Shown here piece after piece: positions 12,351 to 23,271 of a stretch of DNA of 64,000 bases; position 1 is the first letter of the stretch, and every line of letters begins with the position of its first letter. The translations under genes were made by a program, and so were the position numbers. Source of the DNA: Mytilus trossulus. Its lineage: Eukaryota; Mollusca; Bivalvia; Mytilida; Mytilidae. A model generated the notes under the pieces. That model had not been told where the DNA came from. It saw nothing but the letters and a program-made list of their open reading frames with translations, and made no database searches. The stretch covers positions 41,323,270 to 41,387,269 of the forward strand of contig NC_086375.1 in assembly GCF_036588685.1 (NCBI RefSeq), in the 5' to 3' direction.

Positions 12351-13639
12351 TATAAGGTTTTAGACTGGTGAAAATATTATTTATTACAGCGAAGAATCCA
12401 AACTGTATCCCTAATAAATAAAAAACCATGTTAATTTGGTCTTTTTTTTTTTCTTGAAAAAACGGAGTAACTTTTCGTCCTGTTTAAATTCTTTATCTTT
12501 GGTATTCAATTACTATCAAGCTTAACATTTTCATTGCATAATATCACACAATGCCTTTAATTTTGATTTCTCTTTCGCAGATACTCGTTTTACATCAACC
12601 AACTAAAGGTGTAAATCAATTGAGAAACAATCTTTGCTTTTAATATAATTGGTACCAGCGGATATTATATTCCTTGATGAGTTATCCCACTGTTATATTT
12701 TTAAAACAAGATGATGTCACTTATACCTACCATAATTTCTACTTTTCGTCGAAAACTGTTATCTAATAATACAGGAGTTATTGTCCTTTGAATATCATTT
12801 TAATGCAATTGACACAATGATTGATAATCAGAACAATTCGCGAATATTTTTCTAAAAATCATGAAATCTCCACTAATTGATAACTTGCTTTGAACTTTTT
12901 TTAAGATTATAAGGACATAAAATTAATTTGACGAAAATCAATAAAACACAAAAAAGAAATTCAATGCCTACGTCCTAGGAAAGAACACAAGTTTATCGCA
13001 CGTTTTGTGACATGAATCATTAAACGAAATCGTCTTTGTGTTGAAAAGTGCTGTCATTCCTTGAAATGATTTATTTCCTAATTGGATTTTTCCCTGGAGA
13101 AAACACATAATTTACACTTTACTAACTTTTCTAATCGACAACTTATAAATTGCTAATATAAAGTATCTAAATGTAAACCAAATTGAATAACAGTTTTAAA
13201 AAAAAAAATTATTGCGAAACTACAATCCTAACTGTGTATTGTTACCTAGTGAATTAGCACCAAATGCCGATTTATAAGTTTTGGTAAGACACGACTGAAC
13301 CAACAATTTTCTTAAGTCAATGTTATCATTCTACCACGGGGTCTTCGCAGCAGAAAGATAAAAAGATAAAAAAAAAAAAAAAAAAAACCCACAAAAACCG
13401 AACTCCAGGAAATTCAAAACGGAACAATCCTTAACTTATGGAAAAATCACATTTAAAATCTTAAAGAAATTCATTCAACTTCATCTTGCGCTAAAATACA
13501 CAACGTCGGCTTAGTGTTTTTTAAAACGATAATTTCTGATGAAGGTTAAGACATGTCCCCTACCCTGATACATGGTGATGTTTGTCATGCCATAAAAACC
13601 ATTTCAACCTTATGTCCTAACGTTTTTCCAAAATATGTC

Positions 13640-13850
13640 CAGTATCAAGTCACAAATATGAAAGTTGTCATCAAATAGTTCGTTCTATATGTGATTTTCT
13701 TTTCACACTTCGGTACTCCTGTTGCTTCTTTGTTTTCCTCTTATAGTTGATGTGTTTCCCTCGGTTTTGGTATTAAACCAGATTTGTTTTCTCTCATTTA
13801 ATTTATGGCTTTTGAACACCGGTATACGACTGTTGCCTTAAATCATTAAA
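13640..13850 (+). repeat. Interspersed repeat family B, copy 2
   Basis: It has the family B landmarks in order: GTCATCAAATAGTTCGTTCT, then GATGTGTTTCCCTCGGTTTT, then GAACACCGGTATACGACTGT. It aligns with 18490-18680. Confidence 0.8.
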
Positions 13851-14179
13851 CAACGTGTCGTATGTATAGGAATCATACACATACATACCTTTATATTCGA
13901 ATTATGCTCTTACATATTTTTATTGACACTATATCATCTTCTTCTATATCTTATTCTTTTTACTGTTTTTTCTAGTATTTGTTTTAAAATCTATGCTCAC
14001 AATCTGCCTTTTCGATAATCCCAACTTTCACAACTTGATACTAGCCCACAATAAAGTGGGTAAAAGGTTAGACATTAACTAGGACGTTAAAGAAAATGCC
14101 GATGAAGGCTAGATCCAAAAAAGAAATAAACCTCAAAAAGTCAACAGTCCCCAAACTACAGTATACAAAATAAATTCAT

Positions 14180-14400
14180 CATAGATACCAAGATTGCATT
14201 TTTTATTTGTGCCAAACACGCGTTCCGTCTATAAAAGACTTATTAGTGATGCTATTAGAAAAAATAAGTTTAAAAGGCCAAATAAAGTACGAAGTACAGT
14301 GTATAGGAATAAAAACGAACAAAAAAAGAATCATTGCCTCTAAATATTTTTTAATTAAAGCTATTATTAGTGCATGCTATTTAAAATTCGTTTCATAGTG
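14180..14400 (-). repeat. Interspersed repeat family C fragment
   Basis: ATCATAGATACCAAGATTGC and GCCAAACACGCGTTCCGTCT are the reverse counterpart of the family C unit at 18974-19060. The similar copy at 41395-41510 has the same orientation. Confidence 0.65.
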
Positions 14401-15954
14401 ATAGTTTGATGTCATTCAGATTATATTGGAGTGATAATTATACAATTCTTAGATTTATTTTTACACATCTGAGTCATCGATCAAAGTATTAATTCCTTGC
14501 ACTATTGTTTGAAGTTACTGACATGAATCAGAAAATAAAATCTTTTGCATAATTTAGATTGCTTATTATTTATTTTTGAGTTGGTTTCAATTACCACAAA
14601 CTATCAAGTTATTTACTCTGATACTTTTGATATTGTCAGACTTAAAGCATCTATGTGCTAAGCATCTTTACGAACGACTTAATTAGAGAAAAGTAAATAA
14701 TTATACAGAAATCATTTACAAATCAAATATGAATATATCGACTTTCAATGATTCCGCTTATGCTTTCAATAAAACATGCCAACGCTCTTATAGCTTATTG
14801 CAAAATTTGATGATGCGAGAAATTCTACATGGCTTAGTTATTAAATATTCTGAAATAGAACTAAACACTATTCGATAGCATTGACATTGACAAGTGGAAT
14901 TTGACAAGCAAGAATAATATTGAGAAATGGTATGTTGTTTTTATTTTTTGCTTATCATTTTAAATGTGCTGTTATCAAAATAATCATTTGTTTTTATTTT
15001 CTTTTAATTACTGTACATTTATTTTCAGAACTCTGAAATGTGCTGTAATCTAACTTGATTAAACAGTTTGTGTGATTCTGAATATATTCATTTTTTTATT
15101 ATTATTAATTGGTGTCATACTATAATTTTTAAGTTTCTTGAAAAAAATGAAATTAAGAAAAACGCCAAAAAACTTGTAAACAATGACCCAACTGATTTGG
15201 GCACGCAAATCAGCCACACGTTGATAATGAATAGAGTTTATAATTGTATTCATTCGATATATTTAGAAAAAAAAGAGTAAAATAGACATTTTGTAATTCA
15301 ATTCATTACCATTTAATTAATTATGTTACATTTTTGCGATGCATCGATGTGGTGCATTTTGTACTTAGTGCTTACATATTAGCATGTTTTCGGTTCATTT
15401 CTTTTAAAAATACATTTGAATATTTGACATTATACTTGGATGTTTGTATTTTGAATGCATTTGGATTTATTTCCAATTTGGTCGGGTGTGTATGTCAGGT
15501 CACGAATCATTACACCATTGATAATGTCATCCCGTCAATTATTTTATTAATATATTTATATTTGTAGATCTATGTGCTTTAGCGTATGAAATTAAATAGT
15601 AATAAATAAGGTATGAGATGAATTTAAACGTAACAAATAGTTTGAGTAAGGCCATACCAAATGAATCTGTTTAGGCCAATCTGCAAATAGCAGTTACTCA
15701 ACAAACAGATGACGATGGTTATGTTCCAATTGGCCGTTTTAGAATCTAAAGGACGATGGGTAATTTCATTGTTCGTACCCCAAAATGAAAATAACGTTAC
15801 GACATTTGTTGAATTTCCATTGTTTTGGACGTTTTCAACCAATCACGACGTTTCGGTGTACATTTTTGAAAATATTACCCAGAATGCATTAGATTCTGAA
15901 ACGGCGAATTGTCGTAACCACAAACTATTCTCTTTCCACTCGAATATGTATTCC

Positions 15955-16130
15955 CAAGTGCGACTTATGTTGACCAGGATCTGCTTACCCTTCCGGGCAT
16001 CCTGAGATCACTCCGTTCGAGTTGTCAGTCACTTAGTTTTCTATGATGTGTTTTGTTCGTTTATTTTTCATGATATCTTTGGTTTGCTTTGGATTTTTTT
16101 TAGTTTGTTTTCAGCTTATTAGTTCGAATA
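15955..16130 (+). repeat. Interspersed repeat fragment
   Basis: TTACCCTTCCGGGCATCCTG, AGATCACTCC and TTAGTTTTCTATGATGTGTT form a pattern I recognise as a dispersed bivalve repeat. Only one copy is in this window, so the call rests on memory of similar sequences. Confidence 0.4.
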
Positions 16131-16868
16131 TTCCTTCAGTATTTAAAGACCTCTCTCCTGTTTTAATACTTAAACCATTTAAAAAAAGAACACTTTAATG
16201 ATTATAAATTCCATTTTTAGAAATACCGAATACAAAGCACGATTTAGTGCAGATTATGTAAGATTAAACAAAAATATCTCGATAACTTAATGTGATGGTA
16301 AATAGCAAGTAAAAGGAAATCCATTAATTTCTTAAGAGATTTAAAAACGCAATGGGAAATGCATAGTTTATGGTATAACGTTTCAGAACTCATGATTCTC
16401 TTCACGTCTGCCATTTTTGTTAACTTAAAGAATCTATGATCTATGCATCTGAGATCATCCTTAATTTTTGGTAGTGTTTGTATCATTTCATTTACGTATT
16501 GACTTTAATGTTCATTTTTCAATAATATATATTTGAAAATTTTTGTTTGAACGCAACCAACATTCAGTAAATGCTATTTCCGAACCATTATCTATCATTT
16601 ACCAATATAGAGCCGCTTTCAAGAATTTCTATTTGCTTTTTGAAAGAAAAAAAAATCGAATTTAGAACACTTGACATTTGAACATTATTTAGAAAAACCT
16701 TTTAGTGACAAACCATACAAATTTGGAAAATTGTCAAGATATTAGAAAAAGCCAGGTTATAGGCTATTAATTCGAATATCAGGATATATATATTATACAA
16801 ATTGTACTGAGATATATGTATTTCATCAGAAGGTAAGGAAATTGTTTTTTTCTTACCTACCTATTATA

Positions 16869-17731
16869 CTGTCCGGCTTTAGAAACGCAACACTAGATTA
16901 TTTTTGTGTTGTTTTTGAATGAATGTGTCACCGTCAAAAGCGATGACTGCCTGTTACAAACGCCAAAATGATTGTCAGAAAGATCAACAAATACTGTCTG
17001 ACATGTTTTAGGTCCTGTTTTACACCTTCTGATTTTGCATTTGTTCGACCCATTAATTGCTTTTGGCAATTATGCAGTTGTACCTTGAGGGCTTTTAAGG
17101 TTTTCCTTACGTCGATTCGTTGGTAATTCAGTTTATGGGAAACACTTATGGCATGAATCTGTACTCAATGACACTCGGCAATTTGATTAACAGTTGACGT
17201 TGCGGCCGTAAACATGTCTGGCAAATGACGTTGCGTATTCAAATTCTGTTGACGTTTCATTGTCACTACACGTTGATCTGTTCATTGATGGCTAATAAAC
17301 AAATCTGGTCTACTTGTTTCGTTGTCTGAAGGACAGTAAGACGAGTTTCTGAAGTCATAGCGTATCGTTGCAGCACGTTTATGTTTTCATGTTTGCAGTA
17401 TTCTTAAGGGATAATTCAGTTTTTTATTTCTCAGTCTTGGCAAAATGGGGATGCAACATTTTTAAACTGAATTAAGTGAGGCAAAGGATTTAAAGAACTG
17501 TTTGACTAAGCAAAAAAAACTGAAACAATCTTTTATGGGTCCAAAATTTCGCTTTAAGAAATTCGTGCGACTTAAAAATTCGATATGTTCAATAACCACA
17601 GGTGAGTCAGATTTTGATTTTTTGTAAGTAGAAAAAAGTATGATAAGCATGGACAAAAGTTATAAGAGAATCAAACAAGATTTGGTAAAAAAAATCAACA
17701 AAATGAGTGTTGCGTTTCTAAAGCCGTTCAG
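16869..17731. mobile_element. Tc1/mariner-like element with TA target site, decayed
   Basis: An 863-bp element with 26-bp terminal inverted repeats starting CTG(TC/AA)CGGCTTTAGA and continuing AACGCAACACT, with two mismatches between ends. It is flanked by TA at 16867-16868 and 17732-17733. CTG...CAG termini and a TA duplication suggest Tc1/mariner. The interior has higher GC than its surroundings but many stops in all frames, so any transposase is dead or deleted. Confidence 0.8.
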
Positions 17732-17869
17732 TATATTTCTTTTTTGCAATTAAACGAATCTAAAACAAACCTTTTCATTACAATTTAATCAATTTTCATA
17801 ATCTTAACCATAATTGTCTATTTCTATATATTGTTTTGATGTGCATCATATTGAGGTTTTAAAAAAATC

Positions 17870-18113
17870 TTGGTATTTTGTACATCCAACATTTATGTAT
17901 TTATTTTTATGTTTCTGTTATTGTTTCGGTTAAATAATGAGTTTTGATGTTCGTTTGTTGTTCAAATAATTATCTTTCAATATGATCATTGTCATATTCC
18001 CGTATATTGCTGTTATACCGAATGTGAGTTTGCATTACTATACGACGTGTCTCGGTATTTTATACATCTATCATTCATGTTTTTGTTTTTGTTGTTTCTG
18101 TTATGGTTTCGGT
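17870..18113 (+). repeat. Degenerate tandem duplication, period about 181 bp
   Basis: GGTATTTTGTACATCCAACA with its downstream TTTCTGTTATTGTTTCGGTT (17872-17931) recurs as GGTATTTTATACATCTATCA with TTTCTGTTATGGTTTCGGTT (18053-18112). The repeat lies next to a family B copy and may be part of the same element. Confidence 0.65.
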
Positions 18114-18399
18114 TTTGTTTGTAGTCCAAAGAATTATAAAATTGCCTTTCCATAACACTAGTGTTATGAAATTTCTTTTGACGAGTTTTGTGAGAAAAAT
18201 TGTAGAAAGTTTGAGATTGCATGTTAGTCATTGTTTTTTTGATATCCTGTAGTGTTTGTTGTTGATAAAATATGTTCTTTGTTGTGTTTGCAGATTGCAT
18301 GTTGTGTCGACTATTATATTTTTTGTTTGTGCGTTTCTCTGTGATAAGTGTTTTATTGTGTGTATGTCACGTATTGTTGTCATTTCAGCGATTTTTGTA

Positions 18400-18680
18400 A
18401 ATATTGTTATAAATAGATGTTTGGCTAGCTATTAAACCAGGTCTAACCAAAATTTATTTTTCTTTAAATGTCCTGAACCAAGTCAGGAGTATGACAGTTT
18501 TTATCAAATAGTTCGTTTCTATGTATTTTAGTGGGTTTTTTTTGTTCACTTCAGTGTTCCTGTTGGTTTTTTTTTATAGGTGATGTGTTTCCCTTGGTTT
18601 TAGTTTGTAACCCGGATATGGTTTTTTTTCAAATTTATAGCCTTTGAACACCGGTATACTACTGTTGTCGTTATCAAATG
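18400..18680 (+). repeat. Interspersed repeat family B, copy 3
   Basis: The most complete plus-strand copy. It runs from CTATTAAACCAGGTCTAACC through CCTGAACCAAGTCAGGAGTA, GATGTGTTTCCCTTGGTTTT and GAACACCGGTATACTACTGT. Confidence 0.8.
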
Positions 18681-18959
18681 GTTATGGTTTAACCACATTT
18701 TTTAACTGAACAGTTTGCTTATCATTGGCGTAAGTCTTATTAAACGGAGGAACGGGCTGTTTATCGTGAGTTTAATTTAGTTTATTGGATGAAAAATATG
18801 TTTGAATTTTTCTGTTATACTCTTGAAGTACTTCATAGGTTTCGTATGTCAAACTTTTATGAAATCATGGAGTCTTTTCGGAATTTTGGTTCCTCAATGC
18901 TCTTCAACATGTTCAACTTCGAACTTTATTTGGCCTCTTTAACATTTTGTGATTCGAGC

Positions 18960-19219
18960 GTCACTGGTGAGTCTTTTGTAGACGAAACTCGCGTCTGGCG
19001 TAAATATAAAATATCAATCCTGGTATCTATGATGAGTTTATTTTCTGTATTTCTCTTTTGTAACCGAAATTCGCGTCTGGCGTAAATATAAAATATCAAT
19101 CCTGGTATCTATGATGAGTTTATTTTCTGTCTTTCTCTTTTGTAGACGAAACTCGCGTCTGGCGTAAATGTAAAATATCAATTCTGGTATCTATGATGAG
19201 TTTATTTTCTGTCGTTCTG
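18960..19219 (+). repeat. 82-bp tandem array of family C
   Basis: Three consecutive units start at 18974, 19056 and 19138, each 82 bp apart. Each has TTTTGTAGACGAAACTCGCG (or a one- to two-base variant), then TCTGGCGTAAATATAAAATA, then CTGGTATCTATGATGAGTTT. Single-unit family C copies elsewhere suggest local amplification of a dispersed element. Confidence 0.9.
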
Positions 19220-19879
19220 CAAACGTGTGCATTCTGTTTATCTCGTATCTTCATATTTTTGATTCATTAGCAGTAATGGTCGGTAACGTGATACATAAGT
19301 TCTGTTTGTCTGTGATTACATAAAAACATGTTTTAAACGTTTCTCTATTTTAACTAACAATAATTACAGAACTAATAGAACAGGTTTACTGTATGTTTAA
19401 TGATGATCAATAATAAGTAATATTTGATCAATGGAATTTTGACAAAATTACCAATAGTTTAAAAGTTCAGCAGATATGTTTGTTATATATATACGAATTA
19501 AATAACAAATCGTTTTTGGACAATTAAACATGTAATTAAAGCAACAAAATCAATTATTTTAAAAGCATGTTATGTATCCAATGATAGTAACTTATTGTGT
19601 TTTTTTGCAAAGAATATTAGTTTTTCAAAAACTATGCATATTAAATTATCATTTATTTATTCTAGATACATTTAGAGAAAAATAAATTTAATCCTGATTA
19701 TGCCATTCGTTAATCAACATCATTTTGAAAATCCATGATCATTATTTTTGAATAGTTTATTTCTACTCAGGTTTTGAGAATAGGGAATAACGACTGTACT
19801 ATAAACTTTAATGTACCGGTAAAGTAAATCTGGAAGCATTGGTAGTAGCTATCCTTTTTTAATTTCATATGAATAAACT

Positions 19880-20145
19880 CATATAGATACCAGGATTGAA
19901 ATTTAGTTTTTACGCCAGAGGCGCGTTTCGTTTTAAAAAAGACCCACCAGACAAATTCAAAGTATAGTAAACAGTTAATTTATAATTATGACCATATCAA
20001 TGATAAATCAAGTCAAAACAGAAGTGCTGACTACTGGGCTGGTGATTCCCTTGGGGGAATTAAAACTCCACCATCAGCGGCATCGACCCAGTGGTTTCAA
20101 ATAAACTCATTATAGACACCAGGATTAAAATTCAGTATTTACTCT
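19880..20145 (-). repeat. Interspersed repeat family C, long copy
   Basis: CATATAGATACCAGGATTGA then ACGCCAGAGGCGCGTTTCGT open the copy. It continues to CTCCACCATCAGCGGCATCG and ACCCAGTGG, then a second ATTATAGACACCAGGATTAA. The same modules occur in the same order at 3665-4085. Confidence 0.7.
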
Positions 20146-21600
20146 GAAACTCTGCATTGTATAAATTCAGTTAATATGGCATGGGTTTGTTTTGTTCAGT
20201 CTTTAATTTTTGTTAAGTTTTGTGTACTAAAACTGTTGTTTGTCTTGTCAAAAATACATCGGTTTAGCAATAAAAACAAAATTACTTGATGTTTGAGTGA
20301 AAGAAGCAAAGAAGTACTAAAGGACGAGGGATCAAACACCATGATTTATAAAAGATGGTTGACATAACCAAAAGAAGACAAATGATAACTCTTTTTTGTG
20401 AGAAAAAAAAAAGTTTACCATTATCCCGACTAGTTCTTAACAGCCAGTTAAAACATCCAATGTAATAGAATAGTCATGTTCTTTTTCATTTTACTGGACT
20501 ATCATCTCTCACTAAGTCTTTTTAATCGATTGTTTGGTGTCTCTAATTTTTTATTATGTCATTGTAGTTTTAAATTACATAGTTTAAGTGCAAATATCCA
20601 CAACTAGAACGGTAGACTGCTAGTAAATTGATTTGCTTCTGTCTGTGTTCAACTGCAGTAAATGTATTTTTCATCTACAAATGGTATAATGTGATGAATT
20701 ACAAGATTCTGTCTTCGTTGTTTACAGAAATATATTGAACTCTACTAGTCATCAAAAGGTATCATACAAATGCACATTGATTTCTCATTTCTGTTCTAAT
20801 TACTTTTTATTTCTTCGTTTGATACTCTGTTTCTCGTTATGAAACTGTTTTATGAACAGTATTACATTGTTAGTGAGGGGATTGACTGTTTTGCTCATAC
20901 GTTTATTAATTTCGTATAAATGTTCAATTTAAATGATATTATTCGAACATGCGTATTTAATGTAAAAGAACTTGAACAAAATGGTTTTCATGAACGGTAT
21001 TTCAGCAGTAGAAAAAGAGTTTTTTACCTGCGTTTGAACATATATTGCACAATACTGCTATTGGTATAAATAGTTGCTTTAAGAAAAAGCACACAAACAA
21101 AACAGAAAACAAAAAGAAATTAAAAAGTTTGCAAAGTATTTTGTTTATACTAGTTAGAGGTTAGCTGTATAACATAAAAAAAAAACACACAATAAACAAT
21201 CGAGGGAAAAAAAATCAAATTCCATTACATAGAGGTTAAAATATTGTGTAAACATTCGTCTTGAACAATCATGCTTTTTTTTAAATCTTTCTCTGTTGTT
21301 CTGTTCTGTTATTTTGTTGGGTTGTTATCACACTAACTAAATATGTATCTTCCTTTTTCCTCTTTCCCATCGCTCCGGTGTTTTCGAAGTTTACGTTAAC
21401 GACTTGAAAATTGTTGCTTCTCCACCTGTTTGTCATTTAGTACTAAGACCAAAGACTTCTCGGCTCAGAATCAGAATAATGTGTCCGGGTAGGGTGATAA
21501 GTATTTTTGCTGATTGTTACCTTTCGAATGAGCACGTTTATAATCGGGCTAAGTGTGTCGGTCTAGTTTAAAGCAATTTTTGTATACTCGTGTTCTCGTC

Positions 21601-21708
21601 CATCTTCACTAGCCAAGGGTTATGATCCCCTCCCCTCCTCTCTAACGATCCACCCCACTACTCTGGAGAAAATGGGAGGGGATCGTAACCCTTGGCTAGC
21701 GAAGATGG
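21601..21708. mobile_element. Small foldback element with long target duplication
   Basis: Arms of about 38 bp (CATCTTCACTAGCCAAGGGT, TATGATCCCCTCCCCTCC) are almost perfectly inverted around a 30-bp loop. The identical 10 bp GTTCTCGTCC is found at 21592-21601 and 21708-21717, indicating an 8-10 bp target duplication. That length suits Mutator- or hAT-type insertion. No coding capacity. Confidence 0.85.
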
Positions 21709-23271
21709 TTCTCGTCCTGAATATGCCTTTGATTTTGGCACTGGATGTTTAAATTTCATTCATCTTATTTTCCATAGCCGCTGGTCGTTGAACTTTAAAA
21801 GAGAGATGAATGACACAAGTGGCATATTCAAACTCATAAGTTGAAGATAAACTTACGCCATGGGTTGAAAAGAAAAAAGACCACTTGACAAACAAGAGTA
21901 ATAAAAACAAAACATAGAAAACTAAAGACTTGAGCAAAACGAAATTTACAAAAAACTTAGGATGGACTCAAGTGATCCGGAAGGGTAAAGTATTGACCAA
22001 TCCATTATTCATATTAATGTTGTAATGTTGTCAATACAGTTTGACGTCATATTGAGATTATGATTCGTTTTTATTGTTTCAAAAATTCATATGTTTGTTT
22101 TATTCAAAATAGTTTAGTTTCGAGTTTAAATTCGGTATTTTTTTTTATTCGCACAAATGTTATTTATAAAAAATATAAATTTGTTTCTTAATTTTTTACC
22201 CCGGCTTTATATACGTTCAATATTGTGGGAATGTCGTATTTTGGTCTGTACATCTCTCAATGTTTATACAGGACTCATAGAAAAGGTGTATAATTTAAAC
22301 ATTTAAATTAGTAAGTGACACCTATTGGCATACATACAGACTGATGCACAAGACGAAGAATCCAAAATATATGATGTAAGAAAGGAAGATTGAACTCTTA
22401 TATACGTTTTATTGATGCGAACAAAGGTAATCTGGGTTTTTTTTCAAAATCAATTGCATATACTTACCTCCATAAAAATTAAAATCACATTTTACTTTCG
22501 AAGTAATTTGTTGGTCAATTGCCCTACAAAATAAATTGAGTTATCAGTTATAACGAAGTATAAGACGTCATACGACAACATTTAATAGTCTTTCTGTCAT
22601 ATTCTCCATATTAAAAACAAATTTGACTTAAAGGTGTTTCGATTCATAACGGTTTCTTTAATAAGAATTTTACACAGGTGATATGATAGGTAAATTATCG
22701 GATTAAAAGCAAGTGATTGCCCATGACTTTTATTACCACAAAGGGACCGTTATCCGTGTTAATCAAATTTTATAACGGTAGTCATTTTAGATATTCAGTA
22801 AAAGATCATGTTGCGAAGGTACTATATATATTATATATATAAACAGTTGGTATAACAGTTATAGAAAAGGATAGGTCTTCTTTTAAGGTAAAAATTTAAT
22901 TTGAGAAATTTTGATGTGGAATATATTGCAATACTTCCTTTTCAACCCCCTTTATGTATGTCTGTGGTTATTCCGTAAAAGAGAGGTTAAACAAATTGTT
23001 GATGTATTTTCAGATTTTTTGCTTAAAAAATGAAAGTCTAAGATTGATACTTTTGTAGGTTTGCAACGAAAAAGCTTTGTTGCTTTGAAATGCAAATAAC
23101 TCAAAAATTGTGTTTACTTAGTAGTTTTTTCGCACGTCAAATTTGTATGCATCTCATCATTAACAGTGTTTTCTATGTAGAAACGTTTAAATTTCTGTAA
23201 TATTTCAAAAATGTCCTTTGTTTTTATTTCAGGCAGGCAGTTTAAACAAGTACGTTAGATTTTCAAAAACA

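Larger units (their letters stand above)
10671..16868. other. Gene-free repeat-bearing stretch
   Basis: I find no exon with convincing splice sites and protein-like composition. Recognisable contents are family C fragments (12278-12350 and 14180-14400), a family B copy (13640-13850) and a repeat fragment at 15955-16130. The rest is unclassified AT-rich sequence. Confidence 0.45.
19220..23232. other. Gene-free stretch before the EF-hand gene
   Basis: It contains a family C copy (19880-20145) and a foldback element (21601-21708). Otherwise I see no coding signal. The 5' UTR exon and promoter of the EF-hand gene are probably somewhere here but cannot be placed. Confidence 0.45.

Noticed and set aside
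15624-16005. Overlapping frames on both strands around 15.6-16.0 kb
   Set aside because: Both frames overlap in the same region, which continues into a dispersed repeat fragment. Neither shows a domain.
18013-18300. A 95-codon Asn/Lys/Gln-rich minus-strand frame
   Set aside because: It covers the degenerate 181-bp duplication. Its composition reflects TTG/TTT-rich repeat DNA on the other strand.
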